64,000 bases of DNA from Litoditis marina (lineage: Eukaryota; Nematoda; Chromadorea; Rhabditida; Rhabditidae), in NCBI GenBank assembly GCA_964036275.1, contig CAXIWQ010000278.1, positions 1 to 64,000 on the forward strand, in the 5' to 3' direction. The notes beneath the pieces are model-generated. The model was not told the DNA's origin. It ran no database searches and saw only the letters and a program-made list of their open reading frames with translations. Of the stretch, positions 25,117-37,101 are shown piece after piece. Numbering within the stretch: the first letter of the stretch is position 1; each line of letters starts with the position of its first letter. Both the position numbers and the translations under genes were made by a program.

Positions 25117-25818
25117 TACGGCTATCAAGTCTGTTGTTCCAGCTACAAAAACCTGATACGACAATCTATTCTGTGGCGCACAGCCACAAAATACGAATTA
25201 ACGCGGTTATCGACTCTTTGGCTTGCATTTACAGAGAACAGTTCATACGGCTATCAAATCTGTTGCTCCCAGCTACAAAAACCTAATACGACAATCTATT
25301 CTGTGGCGCACAGCCACAAAATACGAATTAACGCTGTTATCGACTCTTTGGCTTGCAGCTACAGAAAAAAGCTTATACGGCTACCAAGTGTGTTGCTCAC
25401 AGCTACAAGGAAGTAATACGACTATCTATTCTGTGGCGCACAGCCACGAAATACGAATTTACGCGGTTATCGACTCTTTGGCTTGCATTTACAGAGAACA
25501 GTTCATACGGCTATCAAATCTGTTGCTCCCAGCTACAAAAACCTAATACGACAATCTATTCTGTAGCGCACAGCCACAAAATACGAATTAACGCTGTTAT
25601 CGACTCTTTGGCTTGCAGCTACAGAAAAAGCTTATACGGCTACCAAGTGTGTTGCTCACAGCTACAAGAACCTAATACGACTATATATTCTGTGGCGCAC
25701 AGCCACAAAAGACAGTTTAACGCTGTTATCGACTCTTGCCGTGCAGCTACAGAAAAAAGTTTATACGGCTATCAAGTATGTTGCTACCAGCTACAAAACT
25801 TAATACGACTATCTTTTC

Positions 25819-25835
25819 TGTGGTGCACAACCACA
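25819..25835. other. Compensated hairpin, copy 3
   Basis: Same pairing, 1,346 bp after copy 2, again inherited through block duplication. Confidence 0.85.
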
Positions 25836-26416
25836 AAATACGAATTAACGCGGTTATTGACTCTTTGCCTTGCAGCTACAGGAAAAAGTTTATAACGGCT
25901 ATCAAGTCTGTTGCTCCCAGCTACAAAAACCTAATACGACAATCTTTTCTGTGGTGCACAAGCAGAAAATACGAATTAACGCGGTTATTGACTCTGTGGC
26001 TTGCATTTACAGAGAACAGTTCATACGGCTATCACGTCTGTTGCTCCCAGCTACAAAAACCTAATACGACTTTATATTCTGTGGCGCACAGCCACAAAAG
26101 ACAAATTAACGCGGTTGTCGACTCTTTGGCTTGCAGTTACAGAGAAAAGTTCATACGGCCTATCCAGTCTGTTGCTCCCAGCTACAAAGACCTAACACGA
26201 CTATCTAATTCGTGGCGCACAGCCACAAAAGACGAATTAACGCGGTTATTGACTCTTTGCCTTGCAGCTACAGAATAAAAGTTTATACGGCTATCAAGTC
26301 TGTCGCTCCCAGCTACAAAAACCTAATACGACTATATATTTTGTGGCGCACAGCCACGAAATACGGAATCAACGCGGTTATCGACTCATTGGCTTGCAGC
26401 TACGAAAAAAAGTTTA

Positions 26417-26470
26417 TACGGCTATCAAGTCTGTTGCTCCCAGCTACAAAAACCTAATACGACAAGTTAT
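26417..26470 (+). repeat. Shortened monomer, 54 bp, copy 3
   Basis: Same junction, in the third copy of the block. Confidence 0.88.
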
Positions 26471-29400
26471 TACGGCTATCAAGTCTGTTGTTCCCAGCTA
26501 CAAAAACCTGATACGACAATCTATTCTGTGGCGCACAGCCACAAAATACGAATTAACGCGGTTATCGACTCTTTGGCTTGCATTTACAGAGAACAGTTCA
26601 TACGGCTATCAAATCTGTTGCTCCCAGCTACAAAAACCTAATACGACAATCTATTCTGTGGCGCACAGCCACAAAATACGAATTAACGCTGTTATCGACT
26701 CTTTGGCTTGCAGCTACAGAAAAAAGCTTATACGGCTACCAAGTGTGTTGCTCACAGCTACAAGGAAGTAATACGACTATATATTCTGTGGCGCACAGCC
26801 ACAAAATACGAATTAACGCTGTTATCGACTCGTTGGCTTGCAGCTACAGAAAAAAGCTTATACGGCTACCAAGTGTGTTGCTCACAGCTACAAGAACCTA
26901 ATACGACTATATATTCTGTGCGCACAGCCACAAAATACGAATTAACGCTGTTATCGACTCTTTGGCTTGCAGCTACAGAAAAAAGCTTATACGGCTACCA
27001 AGTGTGTTACTCACAGCTACAAGAACCTAATACGACCATATATTCTGTGGCGCACAGCCACAAAATACGATTAACGCTGTTATCGACTCTTTGGCTTGCA
27101 GCTACAGAAAAAGCTTATACGGCTATCAGTCTGTTGCTCCCAGCTACAAAAACCTAATACGACAATCTATTCTGTGGCGCACAGCCACAAAATACGAATT
27201 AACGCTGTTATCGACTCTTTGCCGTGCAGCTACAGAAAAAAGTTTATACGGCTATCAAGTATGTTGCTCCCAGCTACAAAAACCTAATACGACTATATAT
27301 TCTGTGGCGCACAGCCACAAAATACGAATTAACGCTGTTATCGACTCTTTGGCTTGCAGCTACAGAAAAGCTTATACGGCTAACAAGTCTGTTGCTCCCA
27401 GCTACAAAAACCTAATACGACTTTATATTCTGTGGCGCACAGCCACAAAGACAAATTAACGCGGTTATTGACTCTTTGCCTTGCAGCTACAGAAAAAAGT
27501 TTATACGGCTATCAAGTCTGTTGCTCATGGCTACAAAAACCTAATACGACTTTTATATTCTGTGGCGCACAGCCACAAAAGACAAATTAACGCGGTTATT
27601 ACCTCTTTGCCTTGCAGCTACAGAAAAAGTTTATACGGCTATCAAGTCTGTTGCTCCCAGCTACAAGAAAGTAATACGACTATCTATTCTGTGGCGCACA
27701 GCCACGAAATACGAATTTTCGCGGTTATCGACTCTTTGGCTTGCATTTACAGAGAACAGTTCATACGGCTATCAAATCTGTTGCTCCCAGCTACAAAAAC
27801 CTAATACGACAATATATTCTGTGGCGCACAGCCACAAAATACGAATTAACGCTGTTATCGACTCTTTGGCTTGCAGCTACAGAAAAAAGCTTTATACGGC
27901 TACCAAGTGTGTTGCTCACAGCTACAAGAACCTAATACGACTATATATTCTGTGGCGCACAGCCACAAAATACGAATTAACGCTGTTATCGACTCTTTGG
28001 CTTGCAGCTACAGAAAAAGCTTATACGGCTATCAAGTCTGTTGCTCCCAGCTACAAAAACCTAATACGACAATCTATTCTGTGGCGCACAGCCACAAAAT
28101 ACGAATTAACGCTGTTATCGACTCTTTGCCGTGCAGCTACAGAAAAAAGTTTATACGGCTATCAAGTATGTTGCTCCCAGCTACAAAAACCTAATACGAC
28201 TATATATTCTGTGGCGCACAGCCACAAAATACGAATTAACGCTGTTATCGACTCTTTGGCTTGCAGCTACAGAAAAAGCTTATACGGCTAACAAGTCTGT
28301 TGCTCCCAGCTACAAAAACCTAATACGACTTTATATTCTGTGGCGCACAGCCACAAAAGACAAATTAACGCGGTTATTGACTCTTTGCCTTGCAGCTACA
28401 GAAAAAAGTTTATACGGCTATCAAGTCTGTTGCTCATGGCTACAAAACCTAATACGACTTTATATTCTGTGGCGCACAGCCACAAAAGACAAATTAACGC
28501 GGTTATTACCTCTTTGCCTTGCAGCTACAGAAAACAGTTTATACGGCTATCAAGTCTGTTGCTCCCAGCTACAAGAAAGTAATACGACTATCTATTCTGT
28601 GGCGCACAGCCACGAAATACGAAATTTACGCGGTTATCGACTCTTTGGCTTGCATTTACAGAGAACAGTTCATACGGCTATCAAATCTGTTGCTCCCAGC
28701 TACAAAAACCTAATACGACAATCTATTCTGTGGCGCACAGCCACAAAATACGAATTAACGCTGTTATCGACTCTTTGGCTTGCAGCTACAGAAAAAAGCT
28801 TATACGGCTACCAAGTGTGTTGCTCACAGCTACAAGAACCTAATACGACTATATATTCTGTGGCGCACAGCCACAAAATACGAATTAACGCTGTTATCGA
28901 CTCTTTGGCTTGCAGCTACAGAAAGAGCTTATACGGCTATCAAGTATGTTGCTCCCAGCTACAAAAACCTAATACGACTTTATATTCTGTGGCGCACAGC
29001 CACGAAATACGAATTTACGCGGTTATCGACTCTTTGGCTTGCATTTACAGAGAACAGTTCATACGGCTATCAAATCTGTTGCTCCCAGCTACAAAAACCT
29101 AATACGACAATCTATTCTGTGCGCACAGCCACAAAATACGAATTAACGCTGTTATCGACTCTTTGGCTTGCAGCTACAGAAAAAAAGCTTATACGGCTAC
29201 CAAGTGTGTTGCTCACAGCTACAAGAACCTAATACGACTATATATTCTGTGGCGCACAGCCACAAAATACGAATTAACGCTGTTATCGACTCTTTGGCTT
29301 GCAGCTACAGAAAAAGCTTATACGGCTATCAAGTCTGTTGCTCCCAGCTACAAAAACCTAATACGACAATCTATTCTGTGGCGCACAGCCGCAAAATACG

Positions 29401-30950
29401 AATTAACGCTGTTATCGACTCTTTGCCGTGCAGCTACAGAAAAAAGTTTATACGGCTATCAAGTATGTTGCTCCCAGCTACAAAAACCTAATACGGACTA
29501 TATATTCTGTGGCGCACAGCCACAAAATACGAATTAACGCTGTTATCGACTCGTTGGCTTGCAGCTACAAAAAAAGCTTATACGGCTAACAAGTCTGTTG
29601 CTCCCCAGCTACAAAAACCTAATACGACTTTATATTCTGTGGCGCACAGCCACAAAAGACAAATTAACGCGGTTATTGACTCTTTGCCTGCAGCTACAGA
29701 AAAAAGTTTATACGGCTATCAAGTCTGTTGCTCATGGCTACAAAAACTAATACGACTTTATATTCTGTGGCGCACAGCCACAAAAGACAAATTAACGCGG
29801 TTATTACCTCTTTGCCTTGCAGCTACAGAAAAAAGTTTATACGGCTATCAAGTCTGTTGCTCCCAGCTACAAGAAAGTAATACGACTATCTATTCTGTGG
29901 CGCACAGCCACGAAATACGAATTTTCGCGGTTATCGACTCTTTGGCTTGCATTTACAGAGAACAGTTCATACGGCTATCAAATCTGTTGCTCCCAGCTAC
30001 AAAAACCTAATACGACAATATATCTGTGGCGCACAGCCACAAAATACGAATTAACGCTGTATCGACTCTTTGGCTTGCAGCTACAGAAAAAAGCTTATAC
30101 GGCTACCAAGTGTGTTGCTCACAGCTACAAGAACCTATACGACTATATATTCTGTGGCGCACAGCCACAAAATACGAATTAACGCTGTTATCGACTCTTT
30201 GGCTTGCAGCTACAGAAAAAGCTTATACGGCTATCAAGTCTGTTGCTCCCAGCTACAAAAACCTAATACGACTTTATATTCTGTGGCGCACAGCCACAAA
30301 AGATAAATTAACGCGGTTATTGACTCTTTGCCTGCAGCTACAGGAAAAAGTTCATACGGCTATCAAATCTGTTGCTCCCAGCTACAAAAACCTATACGAC
30401 AATCTATTCTGTGGCGCACAGCCACAAAATACGAATTAACGCTGTTATCGACTCTTTGGCTTGCAGCTACAGAAAAAAGCTTATACGGCTACCAAGTGTG
30501 TTGCTCACAGCTACAAGAACCTAATACGACTATATATTCTGTGGCGCACAGCCACAAAATACGAATTAACGCTGTTATCGACTCTTTGGCTTGCAGCTAC
30601 AGAAAGAGCTTATACGGCTATCAAGTATGTTGCTCCCAGCTACAAAAACCTAATACGACTTTATATTCTGTGGCGCACAGCCACGAAATACGAATTTACG
30701 CGGTTATCGACTCTTTGGCTTGCATTTACAGAGAACAGTTCATACGGCTATCAAATCTGTTGCTCCCAGCTACAAAAACCTAATACGACAATCTATTCTG
30801 TGGCGCACAGCCACAAAATACGAATTAACGCTGTTATCGACTCTTTGGCTTGCAGCTACAGAAAAAAAGCTTATACGGCTACCAAGTGTGTTGCTCACAG
30901 CTACAAGAACCTAATACGACTATATATTCTGTGGCGCACAGCCACAAAAT

Positions 30951-31727
30951 ACGAATTAACGCTGTTATCGACTCTTTGGCTTGCAGCTACAGAAAAAGCT
31001 TATACGGCTATCAAGTCTGTTGCTCCCAGCTACAAAAACCTAATACGACAATCTATTCTGTGGCGCACAGCCACAAAATATGAATTAACGCTGTTATCGA
31101 CTCTTTGCCGTGCAGCTACAGAAAAAAGTTTATACGGCTATCAAGTATGTTGCTCCCAGCTACAAAAACCTAATACGACTATATATTCTGTGGCGCACAG
31201 CCACAAAATACGAATTAACGCTGTTATCGACTCTTTGGCTTGCAGCTACAGAAAAAGCTTATACGGCTAACAAGTCTGTTGCTCCCAGCTACAAAAACCT
31301 AATACGACTTTATATTCTGTGGCGCACAGCCACGAAATACGAATTTACGCGGTTATCGACTCTTTGGCTTGCATTTACAGAGAACAGTTCATACGGCTAT
31401 CAAATCTGTTGCTCCCAGCTACAAAAACCTAATACGACTTTATATTCTGTGGCGCAGAGCCACAAAAGACAAATTAACGCGGTTATTGACTCTTTGCCTT
31501 GCAGCTACAGAAAAAAGTTTATACGGCTATCAAGTCTGTTGCTCATGGCTACAAAAACCTAATACGACTTTATATTCTGTGGCGCACAGCCACAAAAGAC
31601 AAATTAACGCGATTATTACCTCTTTGCCTTGCAGCTACAGAAAAAAGTTTATACGGCTATCAAGTCTGTTGCTCCCAGCTACAAGAAAGTAATACGACTA
31701 TCTATTCTGTGGCGCACAGCCACAAAA
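30951..31727 (+). repeat. 777-bp tandem block, copy 1
   Basis: Six monomers including one with GGCGCAGAGCCAC and one with GCGATTATTACC. Repeats immediately downstream. Confidence 0.75.
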
Positions 31728-32504
31728 TACGAATTAACGCTGTTATCGACTCTTTGGCTTGCAGCTACAGAAAAAGCTTATACGGCTATCAAGTCTGTTG
31801 CTCCCAGCTACAAAAACCTAATACGACAATCTATTCTGTGGCGCACAGCCACAAAATATGAATTAACGCTGTTATCGACTCTTTGCCGTGCAGCTACAGA
31901 AAAAGTTTATACGGCTATCAAGTATGTTGCTCCCAGCTACAAAAACCTAATACGACTATATATTCTGTGGCGCACAGCCACAAAATACGAATTAACGCTG
32001 TTATCGACTCTTTGGCTTGCAGCTACAGAAAAAGCTTATACGGCTAACAAGTCTGTTGCTCCCAGCTACAAAAACCTAATACGACTTTATATTCTGTGGC
32101 GCACAGCCACGAAATACGAATTTACGCGGTTATCGACTCTTTGGCTTGCATTTACAGAGAACAGTTCATACGGCTATCAAATCTGTTGCTCCCAGCTACA
32201 AAAACCTAATACGACTTTATATTCTGTGGCGCAGAGCCACAAAAGACAAATTAACGCGGTTATTGACTCTTTGCCTTGCAGCTACAGAAAAAAGTTTATA
32301 CGGCTATCAAGTCTGTTGCTCATGGCTACAAAAACCTAATACGACTTTATATTCTGTGGCGCACAGCCACAAAAGACAAATTAACGCGATTATTACCTCT
32401 TTGCCTTGCAGCTACAGAAAAAAGTTTATACGGCTATCAAGTCTGTTGCTCCCAGCTACAAGAAAGTAATACGACTATCTATTCTGTGGCGCACAGCCAC
32501 GAAA
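31728..32504 (+). repeat. 777-bp tandem block, copy 2
   Basis: Offset 777 from copy 1; one A fewer in the run at about 31,902. Confidence 0.75.
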
Positions 32505-34629
32505 TACGAATTTACGCGGTTATCGACTCTTTGGCTTGCATTTACAGAGAACAGTTCATACGGCTATCAAATCTGTTGCTCCCAGCTACAAAAACCTAAT
32601 ACGACAATCTATTCTGTGGCGCACAGCCACAAAATACGAATTAACGCTGTTATCGACTCTTTGGCTTGCAGCTACAGAAAAAAGCTTATACGGCTGTTGT
32701 GTGTTGCTCACAGCTACAAGAACCTAATACGACTATATATTCTGTGGCGCACAGCCACAAAATACAAATTAACGCTGTTATCGACTCTTTGGCTTGCAGC
32801 TACAGAAAAAGCTTATACGGCTATCAAGTCTGTTGCTCCCAGCTACAAAAACCTAATACGACTTTATATTCTGTGGCGCACAGCCACAAAATACGAATTA
32901 ACGCTGTTATCGACTCTTTGGCTTGCAGCTACAGAAAAAAAAGCTTATACGGCTACCAAGTGTGTTGCTCACAGCTACAAGAACCTAATACGACTATATA
33001 TTCTGTGGCGCACAGCCACAAAATACGAATTAACGCTGTTATCGACTCTTTGGCTTGCAGCTACAGAAAAAGCTTATACGGCTATCAAGTCTGTTGCTCC
33101 CAGCTACAAAAACCTAATACGACTTTATATTCTGTGGCGCACAGCCACAAAAGACAAATTAACGCGGTTATTGACTCTTTGCCTTGCAGCTACAGAAAAA
33201 GTTTATACGGCTATCAAGTCTGTTGCTCATGGCTACAAAAACCTAATACGACTTTATATTCTGTGGCGCACAGCCACAAAAGACAAATTAACGCGATTAT
33301 TACCTCTTTGCCTTGCAGCTACAGAAAAAAGTTTATACGGCTATCAAGTCTGTTGCTCCCAGCTACAAGAAAGTAATACGACTATCTATTCTGTGGCGCA
33401 CAGCCACGAAATACGAATTTACGCGGTTATCGACTCTTTGGCTTGCATTTACAGAGAACAGTTCATACGGCTATCAAATCTGTTGCTCCCAGCTACAAAA
33501 ACCTAATACGACAATCTATTCTGTGGCGCACAGCCACAAAATACGAATTAACGCTGTTATCGACTCTTTGGCTTGCAGCTACAGAAAAAAGCTTATACGG
33601 CTACCAAGTGTGTTGCTCACAGCTACAAGAACCTAATACGACTATATATTCTGTGGCGCACAGCCACAAAATACGAATTAACGCTGTTATCGACTCTTTG
33701 GCTTGCAGCTACAGAAAAAGCTTATACGGCTATCAAGTCTGTTGCTCCCAGCTACAAAAACCTAATACGACTTTATATTCTGTGGCGCACAGCCACAAAA
33801 GACAAATTAACGCGGTTATTGACTCTTTGCCTTGCAGCTACAGGAAAAAGTTCATACGGCTATCAAGTTTGTTGCTCCCAGCTACAAGAACCTAATACGA
33901 CTATCTATTCTGTGGCGCACAGCCACGAAATACGAATTTACGCGGTTATCGACTCTTTGGCTTGCATTTACAGAGAACAGTTCATACGGCTATCAAATCT
34001 GTTGCTCCCAGCTACAAAAACCTAATACGACAATCTATTCTGTTGCGCACAGCCACAAAATACGAATTAACGCTGTTATCGACTCTTTGGCTTGCAGCTA
34101 CAGAAAAAAAGTATATACGGCTACCAAGTCTGTTGCTCCCAGCTACAAAAACCTAATACGACTTTATATTCTGTGGCGCACAGCCACGAAATACGAATTT
34201 ACGCGGTTATCGACTCTTTGGCTTGCATTTACAGAGAACAGTTCATACGGCTATCAAATCTGTTGCTCCCAGCTACAAAAACCTAATACGACAATCTATT
34301 CTGTGGCGCACAGCCACAAAATACGAATTAACGCTGTTATCGACTCTTTGGCTTGCAGCTACAGAAAAAAAGCTTATACGGCTACCAAGTGTGTTGCTCA
34401 CAGCTACAAGAACCTAATACGACTATATATTCTGTGGCGCACAGCCACAAAATACGAATTAACGCTGTTATCGACTCTTTGGCTTGCAGCTACAGAAAAA
34501 GCTTATACGGCTATCAAGTCTGTTGCTCCCAGCTACAAAAACCTAATACGACTTTATATTCTGTGGCGCACAGCCACAAAAGACAAATTAACGCGGTTAT
34601 TGACTCTTTGCCTTGCAGCTACAGAAAAA

Positions 34630-37101
34630 AAGCTTATACGGCTACCAAGTGTGTTGCTCACAGCTACAAGAACCTAATACGACTATATATTCTGTGGCGC
34701 ACAGCCACAAAATACGAATTAACGCTGTTATCGACTCTTTGGCTTGCAGCTACAGAAAAAAGTTTATACGGCTATCAAGTCTGTTGCTCATGGCTACAAA
34801 AACCTAATACGACTTTATATTCTGTGGCGCACAGCCACAAAAGACAAATTAACGCGGTTATTGACTCTTTGCCTTGCAGCTACAGAAAAAAAGCTTATAC
34901 GGCTACCAAGTGTGTTGCTCACAGCTACAAGAACCTAATACGACTATCTATTCTGTGGCGCACAGCCACGAAATACGAATTTACGCGGTTATCGACTCTT
35001 TGGCTTGCATTTACAGAGAACAGTTCATACGGCTATCAAATCTGTTGCTCCCAGCTACAAAAACCTAATACGACAATCTATTTTGTGGCTGTGCGCCACA
35101 AAATACGAATTAACGCTGTTATCGACTCTTTGGCTTGCAGCTACAGAAAAAAAGCTTATACGGCTACCAAGTGTGTTGCTCACAGCTACAAGAACCTAAT
35201 ACGACTATATATTCTGTGGCGCACAGCCACAAAATACGAATTAACGCTGTTATCGACTCTTTGGCTTGCAGCTACAGAAAAAGCTTATACGGCTATCAAG
35301 TCTGTTGCTCCCAGCTACAAAAACCTAATACGACTTTATATTCTGTGGCGCACAGCCACAAAAGACAAATTAACGCGGTTATTGACTCTTTGCCTTGCAG
35401 CTACAGAAAAAAAAGCTTATACGGCTACCAAGTGTGTTGCTCACAGCTACAAGAACCTAATACGACTATATATTCTGTGGCGCACAGCCACAAAATACGA
35501 ATTAACGCTGTTATCGACTCTTTGGCTTGCAGCTACAGAAAAAAGTTTATACGGCTATCAAGTCTGTTGCTCATGGCTACAAAAACCTAATACGTCTTTA
35601 TATTCTGTGGCGCACAGCCACAAAAGACAAATTAACGCGATTATTACCTCTTTGCCTTGCAGCCACAGAAAAAAATTTATACGGCTATCAAGTCTGTTGC
35701 TCCCAGCTACAAGAAAGTAATACGACTATCTATTCTGTGGCGCACAGCCACGAAATACGAATTTACGCGGTTATCGACTCTTTGGCTTGCATTTACAGAG
35801 AACAGTTCATACGGCTATCAAATCTGTTGCTCCCAGCTACAAAAACCTAATACGACAATCTATTCTGTGGCGCACAGCCACAAAATACGAATTAACGCTG
35901 TTATCGACTCTTTGGCTTGCAGCTACAGAAAAAAGCTTATACGGCTACCAAGTGTGTTGCTCACAGCTACAAGAACCTAATACGACTATATATTCTGTGC
36001 GCACAGCCACAAAATACGAATTAACGCTGTTATCGACTCTTTGGCTTGCAGCTACAGAAAAAGCTTATACGGCTATCAAGTCTGTTGCTCCCAGCTACAA
36101 AAACCTAATACGACTTTATATTCTGTGGCGCACAGCCACAAAAGACAAATTAACGCGGTTATTGACTCTTTGCCTTGCAGCTACAGGAAAGAGTTCATAC
36201 GGCTATCAAGTTTGTTGCTCCAGCTACAAGAACCTAATACGACTATTTATTCTGTGGCGCACAGCCACGAAATACGAATTAACGCGGTTATCGACTTTTC
36301 GGCTTGCGTTACAGAAAAAAAAAATCACACGGCTATCAAGTCTGTTGCTCACAACTACAAAAACCTAATACGACTGTATATCCTGTGGCGCACAGCCACA
36401 AAAGACAGTTTAACGCGGTTATTGACTCTTTGCCTTGCAGCTACAGGAAAAAGTTTATACGGCTATCAAGTCTGTTGCTCCCAGCTACAAAAACCTAATA
36501 CGACAATCTTTTCTGTGGTGCACAAGCAGAAAATACGAATTAACGCGGTTATTGACTCTGTGGCTTGCACTTACAGAGAACAGTTCATACGGCTATCACG
36601 TCTGTTGCTCCCAGCTACAAAAACCTAATACGACTTTATATTCTGTGGCGCACAGCCACAAAAGACAAATTAACGCGGTTATCGACTCTTTGGCTTGCAG
36701 TTACAGAGAAAAGTTCATACGGCTATCCAGTCTGTTGCTCCCAGTTACAAAGACCTAACACGACTATCTATTTTGTGGCGCACAGCCACAAAAGACGAAT
36801 TAACGCGGTTATTGACTCTTTGCCTTGCAGCTACAGAAAAAAGTTTATACGGCTATCAAGTCTGTTGCTCCCAGCTACAAAAACCTAATACGACTATATA
36901 TTTTGTGGCGCACAGCCACGAAATACGAATTAACGCGGTTATCGACTCTTTGGCTTGCATTTACAGAGAACAGTTCATACGGCTATCAAATCTGTTGCTC
37001 CCAGCTACAAAAACCTAATACGACAATCTATTCTGTGGCGCACAGCCACAAAATACGAATTAACGCTGTTATCGACTCTTTGGCTTGCAGCTACAGAAAA
37101 A
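34630..37101 (+). repeat. 2.47-kb tandem block, copy 1
   Basis: About 19 monomers (19 x 130 = 2,470). Holds the inverted hairpin and the TGCACAAGCAG monomer. Single-base losses at about 36,000 (GTGCGCAC), 36,220 (CTCCAGC) and 36,306 (TTGCGTTAC) are absent from copy 2. Confidence 0.82.
35079..35105. other. Hairpin copy with inverted core
   Basis: The core reads TGTGGCTGTGCGCCACA, the exact reverse complement of the usual TGTGGCGCACAGCCACA. The arms are 11 bp with no mismatch (TATTTTGTGGC and GCCACAAAATA). Flanks on both sides are in normal orientation, so only the hairpin was flipped. Confidence 0.9.

Larger units (their letters stand above)
24436..25415 (+). repeat. 1-kb region B block, copy 2 of 3
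   Basis: Offset from copy 1 falls from 3,172 to 3,165. Changes include a 7-nt loss (GCCTTGC) at about 24,911, CTCCAGC at about 24,952, an extra G at about 24,975 and GTTCCAGC at about 25,138. Confidence 0.8.
25782..26770 (+). repeat. 1-kb region B block, copy 3 of 3
   Basis: Offset from copy 2 rises from 1,346 to 1,355. It has its own single-base changes (TATAACGG at about 25,893, CGGCCTATCC at about 26,159, ATACGGAATC at about 26,365, TACGAAAA at about 26,402) and lacks those of copy 2. Confidence 0.8.
24900..30450. other. Stretch dense in single-base insertions and deletions
   Basis: At least 25 one-base gains or losses, many unique to one repeat copy. Examples: TCTGTGCGCAC (about 26,917 and 29,117), CTATCAGTC (about 27,124), ACAAAACCTAAT (about 28,444), GCTCCCCAGC (about 29,602), TTTGCCTGCAG (about 29,686 and 30,329), CGCTGTATCG (about 30,058) and GAACCTATACG (about 30,133). 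The next 5 kb (31-36 kb), built of the same monomers, shows few. Low consensus accuracy is the simplest reading; real local mutation is not excluded. Confidence 0.7.

Noticed and set aside
34353..35720. 455-codon open frame, and others such as 32,406-33,506, 28,131-29,102, 19,026-19,949 and 57,604-58,521
   Set aside because: They are in-phase readings of satellite monomers. Most start at TTG or GTG, no ribosome-site pattern or codon bias sets them apart, and the same DNA gives equally long frames in another phase. Length depends only on the A-run lengths.
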